Shown: positions 22,108 through 35,606, counted from the stretch's first letter. The stretch is DNA of 64,000 nucleotides from Symbiodinium natans (GCA_905221605.1 CAJNDS010002536.1:188001-252000); one strand, 5' to 3'. Numbers and translations: made by a program. Notes: generated from the letters alone by a model not told the origin.

Positions 22108-22440
22108 GGTTAGGCATGGGGTTAGGGTTTAAGGTTCGGCAGTGTAAAGCCCACGCTCCACCCTATGACTTTGCGATCCACCCAAATCCGGTTTCGGATC
22201 TCATGCTTAGAGGGAGACCTTGGTGGATGGCAGATCGCCTGGCAGGTGTAAGCATTCTCCGTCTTCAACAGGCTTGCCGGAAGGAACTGCGCAAAGGCTA
22301 AGCATGAAACCAAATCATGCATGATCTGCTCTCAGTTGAGTAAAGTATTACACATCCGGCTGCATCACTACGTCAGGTAGTTAGAGTTCGTAGCTCCTAA
22401 ACCCTAAACCCGAAACCCTAAACCCAAAACCCGATGCTTC
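22108..22440. repeat. Two short telomere-like tracts
   Basis: TTTAGGTTAGG/GGGTTAGGGTTTAAGG at 22108-22135 and CCCTAAACCCGAAACCCTAAACCC at 22396-22432, in opposite orientations about 270 bases apart. They could pair as an imperfect inverted repeat. They lie 3' of the ABC transporter gene. Confidence 0.65.
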
Positions 22441-22871
22441 CCGTTTTGCCCGATTCCTCGGCCTCTGCCTTCTGCTGGCAGCTCGGGCTCGCCTGGCGCA
22501 GCTGGTCACAGTGACTGTCTGGACCATCTCCTTACATCTCGAAGCAGAAATCCTGCAGATGAAGGCATTAAGGTATAGTAGGGATTATATAGGGGAATAA
22601 GATTACGGATCCCTTCCAGAAGTCCCTCCTTCTACCCGTCGGAAGCAGAAGTCTCAGCATGCAGAAGACGTGCATCCCCGGCCTGCATTTGCAAACATCG
22701 TTGCCACGACACCTCCCTTTCTTCGTAAGGCTGCCGGCGGGCCTGCCTCTTCGACCTTGCCTGTCATCTGTAAGCCAAAAAATAGAGAAAAAAAGAAACT
22801 TGGAAAATCTGTGGCGAACGGTACATGCATGATCCAGTGCTTTCGGAACTTCAGCGTGCAGAACTTGGCCC

Positions 22872-25800
22872 GTGAGAGCCACGGAGCCTTTGTCCATGCA
22901 AATCAGCAGGTCTGCATCCGCAATCGTGGACCTCACTCCAAGAGCCAACCAGTTCAGATTCTGTAGCCGTAACCGCCGGAAGCGCTACTGTACAGCCGGA
23001 AAGTCTCCAAGAAACCGTCTTCACCTGGGCTGTTCTCCCCAGTCCATGATCCCGAAGTCGCTCATTCCGAAAAGGAAGGGCTGAGACTGTCTTATCTGTA
23101 CTCAAGAAGCCCGCACGGTCAGTACTACGCCTACGCCGTATCAGCTAGCGGCCAACCTCGGGTAGCCACAATACCTTCATGTTTTGGGTAACCTCCATCC
23201 TGTTGCGTGCGACTGTCAACAGTGCAGGCTCGCACTTCACACCGTTTGGGAAGACCTTGCTGGCAAGATACAGGCGATGCGCGATGATGAGCAAAGTTGA
23301 GCCGGAGAAGCAGGTGCGGAGCCTCAGCGGTCAAGCCCACATCACCTTACATCCATGAGAGATCCCTGGGCCCGAACGACCTTGGCTTTGGGGTCTAGCC
23401 CAAAAAGTAGTCTGCCGCACGACACCGATTTGCCTCCGGCTACAACAAAAGTGCCACTCTCAGTCTCATCAAAACTGGCCGTCCCTGACCCAAACCCATA
23501 GGGCTATGGGGCCATCTAGAAGCTACAGTACTCAGGAGCCTGAATCAACACTGCGGGGAGCGTTTTCTGGAGCGCGGCATCTGTGAGGGCGTCGATGTTT
23601 GCTGAGGCCTCGTCCAGCAACATCACGCGTGCCTGGGTATGAAAAAAGGCTGGTACCTTGGGATGTTCCCCCTGATGCTCACAGTCATGCTGGGGGGTAC
23701 TGAGTGTCACATGGCAGACTACAGGAATTCCCGGCGTCCATGCCTGGTGGTTGTCTATACCCCTCCAACATCTCGACCAAAAAACCTTAAAATATCCAAA
23801 TCCCAACCCCTGCGGGCCCAATACAGCTTCAAGTCCCGCTACATGATTTTTACAATTAGAGAGCTATACAAGTATGTTGTATCTTCACATACTTATATAA
23901 TATATTCTTAGATAACTAGAAAATATATAAGTACAAATACATATATAGCACATAACTCATTTTAACATATAATGTAACTATGGCAAGGGCCGGCCTGGCG
24001 CAGCAGGGCCCGCGCAAAGCACAGCAACTGGCGTTGGCCAACCTTTGCAAAGCCCGCTTTGTCTTGGAAGTGGGAGCGGAAGCAGTGGCGCTACCGGGGG
24101 TTTGGGGGGGTGATGATGGTACGGCTGAGCGCGCCCCAGTGCAAGCCAAGGCAAGAAGTCGAGTCCAGTGGCTTCCGGCTTCTTCCCGTGAGCTTAAGCT
24201 TCAGTTTCTGCTCGGCACGAAGGGCAGGGCACCCCCTCCCGCGCGTGCGCCCACATTCACAATCTCGAAACAGGTGGCTCATGTCAAGTGTGCTTGGACG
24301 TGCCAGGAGGTGTCTTTCTCTTTCTCTCTTTCTTCAGAAGCGTGGTTTCTGGGCCTTTCGACTTCTGATCAACGATGCAAAGCAAAGTATGCTCAAGACT
24401 CAACACCTAGGACCTTGTTCAACCCGCAAACAAGATAACGCCATCACCTCTGGTACAGTAACGATACCGCTACCGATAACGAAAGATATCGGTGGTTGAA
24501 GCGCTGAATCGGTCTGGTGTCTCTGGTACTGAACGTTGACATAGCTTCGCAGCTTCCGTTGCTTGCCCCCCCCCCCCCCCCCCACCCCCCACCTAAATAA
24601 CAAAAAGGACACACCCCCAAAGCCCAAGAACCCCAAGGGGCTTCGTTGCTCCTCAAGCGGCTGAGAAGTTGGCGCCGCGACCGTGCACTGGGGAATCCAA
24701 CCCATCCTGTTTGAGCCGAAGCTGAGGTAGGGGATTGTTTATTATGAATTTGGGCTCCGGGTCAGAGTCAGGAAGTTCCAGCGTTGGGTTTTTCACTTGA
24801 GGCTGCGCGCCTCCAAGCCGGAAGCTTACGCGCAGCGCTGGGGCAACCACACCGGCAGGGCATCTTGCTCAAACTCGCAAACCATCGCTAACCCTCCAAC
24901 CCTTCCCTGCCATGATAAAGCACAACAGCACAACTCCTCGAGCCCCTGAACCTACATGGGCTATTATACCCTACAACCCCCTTAACAAATCTTAAAAAGG
25001 CCCTTTATAGGGTTGGTTAGGGGGATTATAAGGCCTAATAGCCCATGCTGGAACAATCCTAAGCAGAGCCTCGCCGAGCGCTTCCCAGAGCCCAGTTTTC
25101 GCCAGAGCTTGCTGATGCTCGGTGGCGGAGGACATACCTGGAAAGTCAAAGGGAGATTTGGGGATCAGTTCGTTCAGTCGCACAGATTTGAACTCTGAAG
25201 CTTTGAGGCCACGTGGAAAGCACTTACTGTAGGTGGTTAAGCCGCTCACAATTGAGGTCGAAGCAGCGTCTTTGTGTTGCGATTGGCCAAGGGGGTGCTT
25301 CATGGCACGAGGCTAGGAGAAGGAAGGGCTGGAAAAGAGCCATGCGGCCGAAAGGATCCAAGTTGTCCCGAACGGTGCCAGCGAACAAAAACCTGAGTTC
25401 GAGACGGGGCACGTGCATGAGCGGTACCCAATACCTACAAAAGAACCGCAAGCAACCTGAACCCCACGAAGTTCTCAAGATGTTCTTTAAATAACACAGC
25501 CTGTTCTAAGACCAGGGGAGGGTTCAGGGTCAGGCTCGGCAACGGCTTCCACGTGCCAGGGCTCGAAATCTCAAAAGGCTTCAGGGTGGCAAGTGCAGCC
25601 TCCACGAACCTGTTCACAAGCATCCCTGGATTTCACCCAGGACCGAAACACTGTCAAACATCGTGTAAGACCTGGCGCCCATAGACTGTAAACCCTAGAG
25701 TCCCTAGAGCGATTTGGAACCAAGCTCGGGCCCCCACGGATCCTGCGGAATGATCGCCACCGCGTGGCCGCGGAGGAGCTGGAGGGGGACCTTGGCGAGG

Positions 25801-28800
25801 TCCTGCGGGGCAAAGTCAGCTTCGGAGGCTTAGGATTCAGCAGGATTCGGTGACGCTGAAGGTTGATGTGTGGCAACTGTTCGCTACGGCAAGGCCATCC
25901 ATGGCTACCTGTTGAATAAGGGGCTGAATGCGAGCTTTCCAGGACGACGGAGTTTGAGGCTGCGTGGCAGTGCTGTCCTAAGATTGTCAGACAGCTGTGA
26001 AACTTTTGGCCGTTGGATGTCGTTGGCTCTTTTGGGGGGTTTGGAGGGCTTGTGACATGAAACTCAGTAAAACTCTATGCATGCGAATCCCTCGTCCTGG
26101 CCATCGATAAGGATCCGGCCTCCCGAATATCACTACGAGTAGCAACTACCGGGCGGCTCTTCATGACATCTCTTGTTGCACAGTGGGAACAGCTCAACCC
26201 TTAGCACCCGTCGGGCAACATGCCTTTTAAACACAGCAATATGGCCCAATATGGCATCTGGCCTCCAGCTAACTCCACGAGACGAAGCAATGCACCCATG
26301 CCTACGGATAGCGGGGCGGCGGCAAGAGAGACAAGCAAGATTTGAGATTTCCGGGCTCAGGGCTAATATCTCTGCACCACAGCCTTGCCTCACGAAGAGA
26401 ACTTCCTGTGTAAGGCTGGATTGGTTGGGAGCAGAATCTACAACAAGTGCGGACCTAGGGGAACACAAAGTCCAAGTAAATGGGAAGCAGCTGTACGGGG
26501 ACGGAAACGACCCATGACACAAGAATTGACACAGGAACAACAGCGCAGGTGGGTGTGAGCTCTGTTGTTGCTATGTGTTAAAAACTTTTGGCTAGCCACG
26601 GATTTAAGACTGTGCCCAAGAACTCGATTCGAAAGTCGTGTCGATGTCCACAGTGATCACAGCAGAGCGCTACACAGGAACACCTCAGCACTACCTCAGC
26701 CTTCAGCTCTTGGGGTCAGGCAGGTGGATTTGCCGGAGCCCGTTCGCCCAATGATGCCAGCACGCTGTCCGGCAAGGACGCGGAAAGACACTCCATCCAG
26801 GACCTCGCAGCATTGCAGTCAACCTCCTGGAGAGCCAGGACTGTTCAAAAGTTAAAGGCACTTGTGTGCCACCCTGGAAGCATCAGATCTGCCTCAACAC
26901 TTGCACCCACGTACCTTTGAGGACGAGGAGTGTGAGCGTATGTGGAAGAGAGCTGTGAACCTCCAGGAAGACCGACCGCCGATCAGGAAAGGCATGCCTA
27001 CGGGAGATAAGGAGAAGGATCGCAGGATAGTGGCAAGCTTGAAAGAGAGCGGAAAACAGAACTACCCGTCCCACGGGATGTGAGCATGACGTGTTACAAT
27101 TGGCAAAAGGTGTCCCTTGTTTCGGCGCCAGAAAAAGGTTCGTTTGCAAATGCATGAACTCCCATTCCTTGTTTAGACACCTCTCGCTCTCTGTCTTGCA
27201 GACTCGGGTCGGTCATCTGCCGTCCGCAGCCAAACAGGCAATGCTCGTAGAGCACGCCCCACCGCCCATTTTTCGCGCAAACTAACGACAAACCACAAAC
27301 AGTGTTTACCCGCGACTCCGAAGATCTGTCCAAGCTGCAAGAGGGAGGTGCGGGCGATAGCAGAGTTTCACCTCCTCGAAGACGACCTCCCCGCTGCTAG
27401 GCCAGGATGCCACAGGCATGGGCGCGTCGGTGTTCTCTGCCTGCCCGCAACTCCACTCCACTCCCAGGCTGAAAGCCATGACTTGTGTGAATGATGGTGG
27501 CTATGTTGAAAATCCCAGTCTGGGCCATGCCAATCTGCCTGCCCTTCTGCTTGACCGAGCCTCCTGAGGGACCTTGTCGAAATGCTGCCTGCGAGGCAAC
27601 ATCCAGCGCTTCTGACACATCTGCGTGTTCATGGATGCTGGCTCAGTGGCCAGCATCAACGTGTGGGATGGACAATCAAAGGCTCAGGTGAAATCAGGAC
27701 ACTCCTGGCAAGACAAGAGGAAAACCTGATCCGATACACACGAGCCAGCGAAAGCATGGGTGCTGCTTTAGGAAGGGAATCTTTCGGGATCTGTGCAGTA
27801 GCATTGCAAAATTAAAACGCGCAGCTTGCCGTCACGAACGTGCCATGCTGTTGTTGGGTGCCCTCAAAACACCGATTCCGACCTAGTTGCATCACCCAGC
27901 CCTGAACTTGTGAACACGGGTAGAACTGGGTTGCAAGCCGCCGGAAGCCCTGTCAAACACTTTAGGGCTACAATAGCCATGACTGAAATGCCAATGCGCC
28001 AAGATACAGGCGCTCAACTGAAGTAAAGTTGTTTTCGACTTCCGCGGAGAATCGGATCGTCCTGGTGCCCAAGACATTTCCATAGTGCCTTGAACTTAGG
28101 GCAAGGTAGGCAAAAGGATACTACCACATAGATACTTGCCATTGCTGTCCAAAAAGGATGCTACAGCAGTGTTAGGGGCTTTCTCAAGGCACGCTTGCGT
28201 GGCCGAACCGAAAAACATTCGTAGGAGGGATGCTGCTGATGCCGACGCAGCAGATTCTATTTTGAGGTTTCCTTGTGGCCTTTTTTTGGTGGCTTCGTGG
28301 TGCACTTCTTGGGCTGCAGGCTTTCGACGTTGGTTGCAGCTCACACCCCAGTCCCCGATTATGGCTCGTTAAATTAACGCTTCAGGTCAAAACCCTACAG
28401 GCGGGCAGGTTGCTGGTGCAGGCGTCCGACGAGTCCGGCGGCAGCTGAAAGGCCGAGACCGATTAGAGACGTCTCGAGACTTTTGCCCAACACCACGACC
28501 TGGGCATCAGACGGCTTGTCAGGCCTGCAATTTAAAACTGGTCAGGGTCTCAAGAGCAAACGGTTTAGCAACGTGCCCCTGAAAACCCGGCCAGGCCCCG
28601 GACCACTGCAGCCATGATGGACACAAAGAGTGCAGCGAGACCGTTCCTGGGGTGGAAGCCAAGGTTGCTGTTCGGCTTCCAGGATGGGTTGAAGGCACTA
28701 TGCATCTTTCCGTCGACAGCATGGGTCGCCTGTTCAGGGGTTTCGCCATGTCTACATAGAGGGATCGGCAATTCAGGAATTCAGCGCAGTGGGACGTTTA

Positions 28801-31800
28801 AGGCGCGCTTGAAAAACATTCATGCTGCACCCGGTTTTGCAGCGCTACCCAGTAGAGAGCATCACTTGTTTTTGATCCGCTTTTTCGGGGGAAGTGAGGT
28901 GGGGGTTGGGCAGAGGGAACTAGTCGTGGGCAACGTATGGCAACATCACACTCGCATATACAAGTTCAGAATCCCGCGCAGCACGTTGAACGGCACAAGC
29001 GCGTGAAGGTGGAAGAACATCCTGGCATTCCGGTGAGGGCAAGGGCTGCTGAAGCCGTGTCTTGAGTACAGAACGGTGGCTCGGATAGGGCTGTGTTCAG
29101 GCCAGTGTCCTTTCACGTATGTGTTCTCTCACTCTCACTCTCACCCTTTCTTTCTTTCTTGAGGGCGAACCCCCGGGCGTCCACGCCCGCCCCTGTATTC
29201 GGGGGGGCCGCTTCTTGAAACTGAGAGAGGCCAAGTCGTGAGGCTCTGCTTTCCCTCCCCATCCCTGCGTGCCCCCCCCCCGCCCCCGCCGGTTGCATCC
29301 AGCCTTAGTACGTACCTTAGTGGCAGGATCCGCTGACTGAGCCCCATGCCTGACCCCTGTTGGGGTCGTGGCTGTCTGTGCCCCTCGCTCCCTTGCAGCC
29401 GGTTTCTTGACTGGGTTGCTAGCAGTCCCATTAATCCCCTAACCACTGAGCACTCTTGCCCCCCATCACACTCTCTCTGTCTCTGTCTTGTTGACCGTCC
29501 CTCTGTCTATCTCAGTCTTACCTAGATATGTCAAATCTGCGCTTCGAGTTTTTCTGACATTCAGGCACGCAGGTGTATCTGCATTCATGCCACCAGCTTT
29601 CTCTGACTCGCCGACCTGCTCGGCTCCTAGATCTTTGCGTGCGACAGCATGGAACCACCGTGCCACCAGAATACCCCAAAATCTAGGAACAAGGGCCTGC
29701 CCGTTCTACTGCTTCAAGCAACCTTGCTGGATGCGCTGCTGAACTTGGGCTCCAAACCCGAGAACAAGAGCCCTGTGTCAAACCCCTGCGCCCTTTTTCA
29801 TCGAGTTTCTGGTTGTTCTCGTCCACCTTTCGCTCGAAGTTGCGCAGCGCACCTGAAAAAATCTAGAATGAAAGTTCAGCCGAGGCGTACTAAATATCGT
29901 ACTGCACTAACATCGGAGTGATAAGGCTGATGGGTTTGAGACCTCTTGCGAACCTTAGCGAAGACAAGCCAGACAGTTTCAACGAAACACTCTGAAACTG
30001 AAACTCCAAAAAAAGGCGGGTGGCTCTGCTCCAGCCCAAATGCTCGGAGGTGAACCAAGCCCGTCAAAAGCTCCTGGAAGTCCACGTAGAGCGGGCTCCT
30101 CTTCACGCAGCGACTTTAACCCCGAAAGCCATCGAAAGCCCCCCAAACACCCCTAAAATCCATTGATTCTGAAGGCTTTTGCGAGGGCCTCACAGAGGCG
30201 TCCGGAGCTGTCGGCTTGACTTAAACCTGTGAAAACCTGTGCAAGATGATAATTCAAGTCCAAATTAATGAGCACAAGACCTCCTCCTGAACAGCTCACT
30301 TTGCAGAAGAACTCAACACTCAACCCATCGTGAATCATGCTCTGGTCCTGGAAACAGACTCTAGTCGTTTCAGTTCCCGGGCACTGCACGTGTAATACCT
30401 GCATCCGGGATGCTCATGCAAGGAGTGATGCGACATCCTTGATCAAGCCACCGGAACTCATGCAAGATTGCACGCCTCCGAACGTACACGAACATGATGC
30501 AAAGTGGGACTAAGCCCACGATCGCGAAGGGAGACACGGTTACGCAAACAGCCGCGCTGGCGGTGACGTAAACCAAGCTTGTGAGGAATTCGGCCATGTA
30601 GTCCTTGGAAATTCTCTGAGTTCCTACAGTGACGCCTTCCTCTCTTGTTAAGGACACACGCTCGTCGCCTCTCCCATGATTTCCGAATTGGGTCGGGCAG
30701 GAACATAGTTTAACGCGCAATGCGAGGGGGGTTTTCCAGGGTCAGGGGCAGAACCTTTTCAGGGTTTACGAACCCCAGCCCAGAAATCTTATGGTGACCG
30801 CACCGTGCATTGCAACATGGTGGGTCACACAGCTAAAACCGCAAAGGACCGATGCCCTAAACCCTAAACGTCCTAAACCCTAAACATCCCTAAACCCGAA
30901 ACCCTTCACATCCCTTCACCCTGTCTTTCTCTCCATCCAAGAAGCCGGCAGTTGAGAGTCCATAGCATCCAGGTCCCTGGAGAAGCGATTCCTCGGTTCT
31001 TGACATGTTAAGGTTCTCAAGAGAATTATGAGAAGCGACTTTTTTGCCCAGGAAAATGGGAAACAGTTTCTCTCCCAGATTCCTCTGCTCGCGCTTTCTT
31101 GGGCTTGTACACAGACTAGTGAACAGGTGGGGTTGGTCTGAATTATGGGCCTTTTTTGGTCCAAACTGTGAGGAGCATATGTATCATACCGGAGACCCCA
31201 AAATAGCCCACATCTGCTGATTTACTGATCACAAAATCTGTACCACAATGTTCTCCGATGGCCAGGATTCAGGATCCGCCCGGCCGGGACCACATCGAAG
31301 AATAGCGGCGCAGAGGCTCGAAGCACCTTTTGCACCATGTGTGTGTGAGTACCCGCCGCGATGCGGACGATGACCATTGTGAACCTCGGGGACACCAGCA
31401 TAAGGATTGGCGCGTTATAATGGAGGGCTGCTGCTGTTGCTGTTAGTCGTGTTGAAGCGCTACCCGCTCCAACTGCCGCGAGCTTAGCCATTAAATTTCA
31501 CTGTCGGACAGCCAGCCGAGGACCTCAAACTTGGTGGCTTCAAAAAGACCCCAGGCCTCGCCAACCTGTCACCGGTGCAGCTTCGAGTAGTTGATGGACG
31601 TTGCGCTTTTTGTGAAACTTTTATGCAAGCGTTCTAAATAAGAATTAACTGCTTGGTCTTGTTTGGTCTTGCTGAGTCTTGCTTGTGTCGTCGTCATCGT
31701 CGTCGTGCAGTTCTCAGTCTCAGGGTGGAAAAGACTATCCTTCCTCAAGTGGAATCCCTAAGTGGAAGTCCCAAGTGGATTCCAAGGAACACTACAGCAC

Positions 31801-34800
31801 GCAGCAGGCACACGAGGATGAGGAGGATCAGAATAGCACTGTATCCACCCAGCCAGTACGGAAGATCTTGTCCCGAATCACCAGTGGCTTCCGTCCACAG
31901 CGTGACCCAGATCTCCGTGGATGTGCGGCAGACCTCCGCGAGAACTACCAGCAGGGTGACAAACACGAAGAGCACGGCGCCTTGTAGCAACGACCCGCTA
32001 GAAGTTGCCTGCCGGAAGTAGGAGGCATAAGCATGCAGGCTTAGTATGCCCACCTGCCGGTCCTCTGCGATCAGCAGGGAGCCATCCTGCTTGCCAGATG
32101 CAGAGAGGACTGGAGCCTCCGAGTTGGCGCTGGGAAGGGCTGCAGGCTTGGCCGCAGTTTGGGCCTCGGCACAGCTTCCCATGGTTCCAACAGCTTCCCT
32201 TAGCCACTTGCTGGAAGCAAGCGCCTCCTCTGGCGGGGCTATTGTATCAACTGCGCCGCCGGGGCCCAGCACGACCACCGACTGGGCATGGGGCAGCAGG
32301 AGCGGCAGGAAGGTGTTCGCAACAATGATCCGTGTGCTCTGCTTCAACACTCCCAGAATCGCCTCGTTGATAATTGCTGTGGCGACGTGGACGTCCACAG
32401 CACTCAGCACGTCATCCAGAAACACCACGTCTGAGGTGCCAAAAAGAGCTCGAGCCAGGGCTATCCTTGCCTTCTGCCCACCAGACACATTGATTCCTCT
32501 AGAGCCGATCTCCGTAGAATCTCCACCAGGCAGGATAGCAAAGTCGGGCAGCAGCTGCGCTGCCTGTAACTTGGCAAGTGTTGATATTCGTACCACGTTA
32601 TGAAAAAGTCTTACGTGCTGCCTGCACTGCATCGCTGTAGCTGTCCGCATTCTCAGGCCGCAAGCAGTGAACGTTTTCTTTCAAGGTCGCTGAAAGGATC
32701 CAGGGCCTCAGAGATGCCAACTACAAATAACCACAACCCAACATCTTATATCAACTTATATCTTGCCAAGCGTTCGCAATGCAAAATGCAATGCAAGAAA
32801 CTCGTGCCAAGTGTTCGCAAGGAACCAATTACTGTTGAGCACGCTTGAGCAAACTTGAGAGCAAGCTGTCCGTTTGTGTAGAATGCACTCTCCAGGGCAG
32901 TTCTTCACACAAGCGGGGCACTGTGGACGTTGTCAAAATTATGTCAACATAATTATCATCACTGTGCGGCGCTCTCATCATTAAGCCGCAAGACCAACTC
33001 CCTGGCAATGCGTGACCAACAAAGGCTTGTGAGGATATGACATCCTCGCGCTGCAAGAAAAGACACACGGGTCACTGGTGCCACCTTGCTGCTCTTGCGC
33101 CGCGATGGAGGTCTTCCCGCCCACAGCGACGCGGCCTGGTCCCGACAGCGCCACCTGAGGACGTCCGAGCACAGACGATGCATCTAGCAAAGGCAAAGCT
33201 AAGAGACCTGAATCTCGAAAGGCGCCTCTCCCAGCATGCCAAGGACCAGCGTAGTCTTGCCAGAGCCCACTGGGCCGCAGACTACACCTCGCCGCTGAGG
33301 CATGCGCAGGCCTATCTTTTTTAAAAGGTTGACGATTTGGGCGCGTAGCAGGCCATCTATATGCGCCCACACATGCTCGGGGCTACTTGCACGCATCCAT
33401 GCTCTGATTTAAGCACTTCACCTCCCTGGCCTGGCACCTCCAGCTTTTTTCACTCACACACACACACACACACCCTTGCCTGTTTTTGCATCCCCACTGC
33501 CCTCTGACCAAACAGTCACACAGCAGTCTGATGGAGGTTGAAGGCTAGCTTGGGATGCAGGTTCGGACTTAGGTTCGGACTTGCAAGGGAAAAGCAGCAC
33601 ACGACGTTTGAAGCTCCGGAACATCACAGCCCTGGAAAGAAATTGAACCTGAGTTGAACCCTCAACCACCTCAAAGGAGGGACTGCAGTGCACAAGGCTC
33701 TCATATGCCCTCCTCACCCTCCTTGGAATCCAAGCCCTCCAAGCCCTCCTAAGCACAAATCCTGAAACTTGAACTGGCAAAAGGGGAAAGCCGAGTTGCA
33801 AAGATCTCCAGGCTTGAGGTTCAGGTTTAATTTGCCCAGGGTGAAGAGCTCCTTCCCCTCCTCAAAAATCTTACGTTAAGTTGAGCCAATGTGTTCTAGA
33901 TGATCGCTGCATGATGCAATGGTTATTGAGGATGTGAAAGCCGCGCCCTCGGAACAGGAACCCTGTATAAAGCCTAAGGGCGTGCAGGGTGGTCATGACA
34001 TGAAGCCATGAAAGCTCCCCCTTGCCCTCCGGAAACTTTTGCTCCGGCACTCCTCCAATCTGCCGCGCCCAAAACTGGCCTGCAACAAAGGTGACTTCTC
34101 GTGCATGCGCATGGCCCAGGTAACAAGCCCCAAATGCCCCCAACCCCAAAGCGAATCGAGACCCTTGAACCTTTTGGAAACCAAATGCTGGCCACTGGTC
34201 CTGAGAGCCAAGGTTAAAAAGCGTAGCAGGGCCTGGTCTAAGGTGACCTGGCCGGCGTCTGCTACGCTTGGCTCCTGCCAATGCCAGAGTTGCCATCCAG
34301 CGGTGCAGTCCCAACCCGTAGAGCTACTGAGGGTCAAACCCCTAAAGCACAAACATGACTTGACAGCTATCGGCTCTCGATGTACCTCTCTCTCTCTCTC
34401 TCTCGCAGGCGCTCAGTCAATGTCAGGCCGGATGTACCTCACACCGGAATCCCGCCTCACTCATAGCCTTTGCGCCTACGCTTCAGAAGCCCGTTAAGAA
34501 TGAAGGGTTCCTAAACTGATTGAAGATGGATCGCTACATCTCGACCCATTTTGATCCCGGGGTCCCTCGACCCTTCTGATTGGGACACCCAAGGCGGTTG
34601 CGCGCGGCCTTCTCCGGCAAAAGGAGGTCCTGCCGACCCAGGAATGATTGGAGCCGGGAGTACCTGAAAGTTCTCAGAAGGAGGGTTGACTGCTGAGAAC
34701 TCTTCAGTTTTCAGGAAAGTGCTCTCAGGCTGTCACGAAGTGGAGAGCTCGGCGAGGTTGGCAAAACTATTTGGCAGGATGCCTCGGCACTTATAGCATC

Positions 34801-35606
34801 TGCCCTTCGTTGCACGTTGGGTGCTAGGGACGCGGGGGCAAGGACCACTGCTTGGCGGCTTCTCTTGCAGAGGTCCTACGATTCGTGACCGCTTAGCAAG
34901 TGGCACACACACAATGCGTGAGGCACGACACCATACACTGCACGACACAGTTGTCAACCGTGACAAGCGAGGGTCCCGACTCCTCAGTCGCAAAAGCCCA
35001 AGCGATGCGAATGGGCCCTGAATCCCAACCAAGACCCCATTTACAAGATACAAGAGCCCATTGTCCGACTTGGCGGAGTGTCCCTGTCAATTCATCTCCT
35101 GGACTTGCGGAACTGGACCAGACAAAGGGCCCATCATGATCTGCAGGGACCGCAAGACGGTGAGGGCCGGGAATACCTCGGCTGGTGCTCACACAGTGAT
35201 TCATGCCAAACTGCTTGACATTCCCACCTTATCGTGAGAAGATTGTGCTTCGGTCCAAGAGAGGGAACATGTAAGCCATGCAAGACTTTAAGATGATGAA
35301 ATCTAGGGGCGAGCTCCGCAAGCATCTCGCCACCTAGCAGCGCATAGGTCGCAAACCTCGGTCCAAGTTCTGGCGTTTATTTACTTTCTTGGGCTGGATT
35401 CCCACACAGCCAGTGGAGCCAAAACTGGTCCAGGATTCCACAGCTCAGGAAACTTTTCCCGACTCCGCTTCTGCACTGCCCTCCACTTCCGAGAGCACAG
35501 CCGAGCTTTGGATTCCAAATACGGGAGCTGAGCTCCTGAGGCCCCGCACGTGCAAAAGCCCACGATGCAGGGCGAGGTGAGCGCCATCATCAGGTTGACC
35601 TTTTCA
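22872..35606 (-). CDS. ABC transporter, ABCC (MRP)-type, two transmembrane and two nucleotide-binding domains, multi-exon
   Basis: ABCC proteins are membrane exporters of organic anions and conjugates driven by ATP. Minus-strand exons in family order. TMD1 end: about 35549-35606 (ALTSPCIVGFCTCGA) and about 34737-34785 (GILPNSFANLAELSTS). NBD1: 33603-33631 (AVMFRSFK, weak), 33208-33311 (Walker A, GPVGSGKTT), 33085-33154 (Q-loop part), 32622-32689 (ATLKENVHCLRPENADSY), then 31800-32563 (AAQLLPDFAILPGGDS, signature VSGGQKARIALARA, Walker B VVFLDD, then a linker and the first TMD2 helices). TMD2: 31270-31343 (APLFFDVVPAGRIL), 30931-30991 (NRFSRDLDAMDSQLP), 30480-30600, 30026-30104 (SPLYVDFQELLTGLVHLRAF), 29797-29853, 28600-28690 and 28403-28516. 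NBD2: 27336-27436 (WPSSGEVVFEEVKLCYRPHL), 26712-26802 (Walker A, GRTGSGKST), 25755-25832 (Q-loop, IIPQDP), 25346-25394 (FAGTVRDNLDPFG), 25060-25135, 23985-24040 (VGQRQLLCFARALL), 23557-23632 (Walker B, VMLLDEASANID), 23240-23300 (H-loop, LLIIAHRL) and 22872-22950. Most TMD1 exons were not found; they may lie at 35.6-39 kb. Confidence 0.93.
23830..23980. repeat. AT-rich intron segment in the ABC transporter gene
   Basis: A TATA/TACATA-rich stretch between the NBD2 signature exon (23985-24040) and the Walker B exon (23557-23632). It is clearly intronic by position. Confidence 0.7.
24568..24595. repeat. Interrupted poly-C run
   Basis: A run of about 17 C followed by A and six C on the plus strand, inside an intron of the ABC transporter gene. 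Opposite-frame polyglycine open frames here are artefacts. Confidence 0.9.
30855..30905. repeat. CCCTAAACGT/CCCTAAACAT tract in ABC transporter intron
   Basis: Five telomere-like units, with a CATCC/CGTCC spacer between some, directly 5' (in plus coordinates) of the exon encoding NRFSRDLDAMDSQLP. Confidence 0.75.
33454..33474. repeat. CA microsatellite in ABC transporter intron
   Basis: An uninterrupted CA repeat about 140 bases upstream (gene orientation) of the Walker A exon of NBD1. Confidence 0.9.
34383..34405. repeat. TC microsatellite
   Basis: An 11-unit TC run inside the TMD1-NBD1 part of the ABC transporter gene, presumably intronic. Confidence 0.85.

Noticed and set aside
34201-34260. 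Minus-strand reading GQVTLDQALLRFLTLALR as an ABCC transmembrane exon
   Set aside because: It looks helical but falls after the exon GILPNSFANLAELSTS in gene order, where the family has the NBD1 start, so the position does not fit.
34760-34790. Plus-strand GEVGKTIWQD reading as a P-loop
   Set aside because: Lacks the full Walker A spacing and is antisense to the ABCC exon GILPNSFANLAELSTS.
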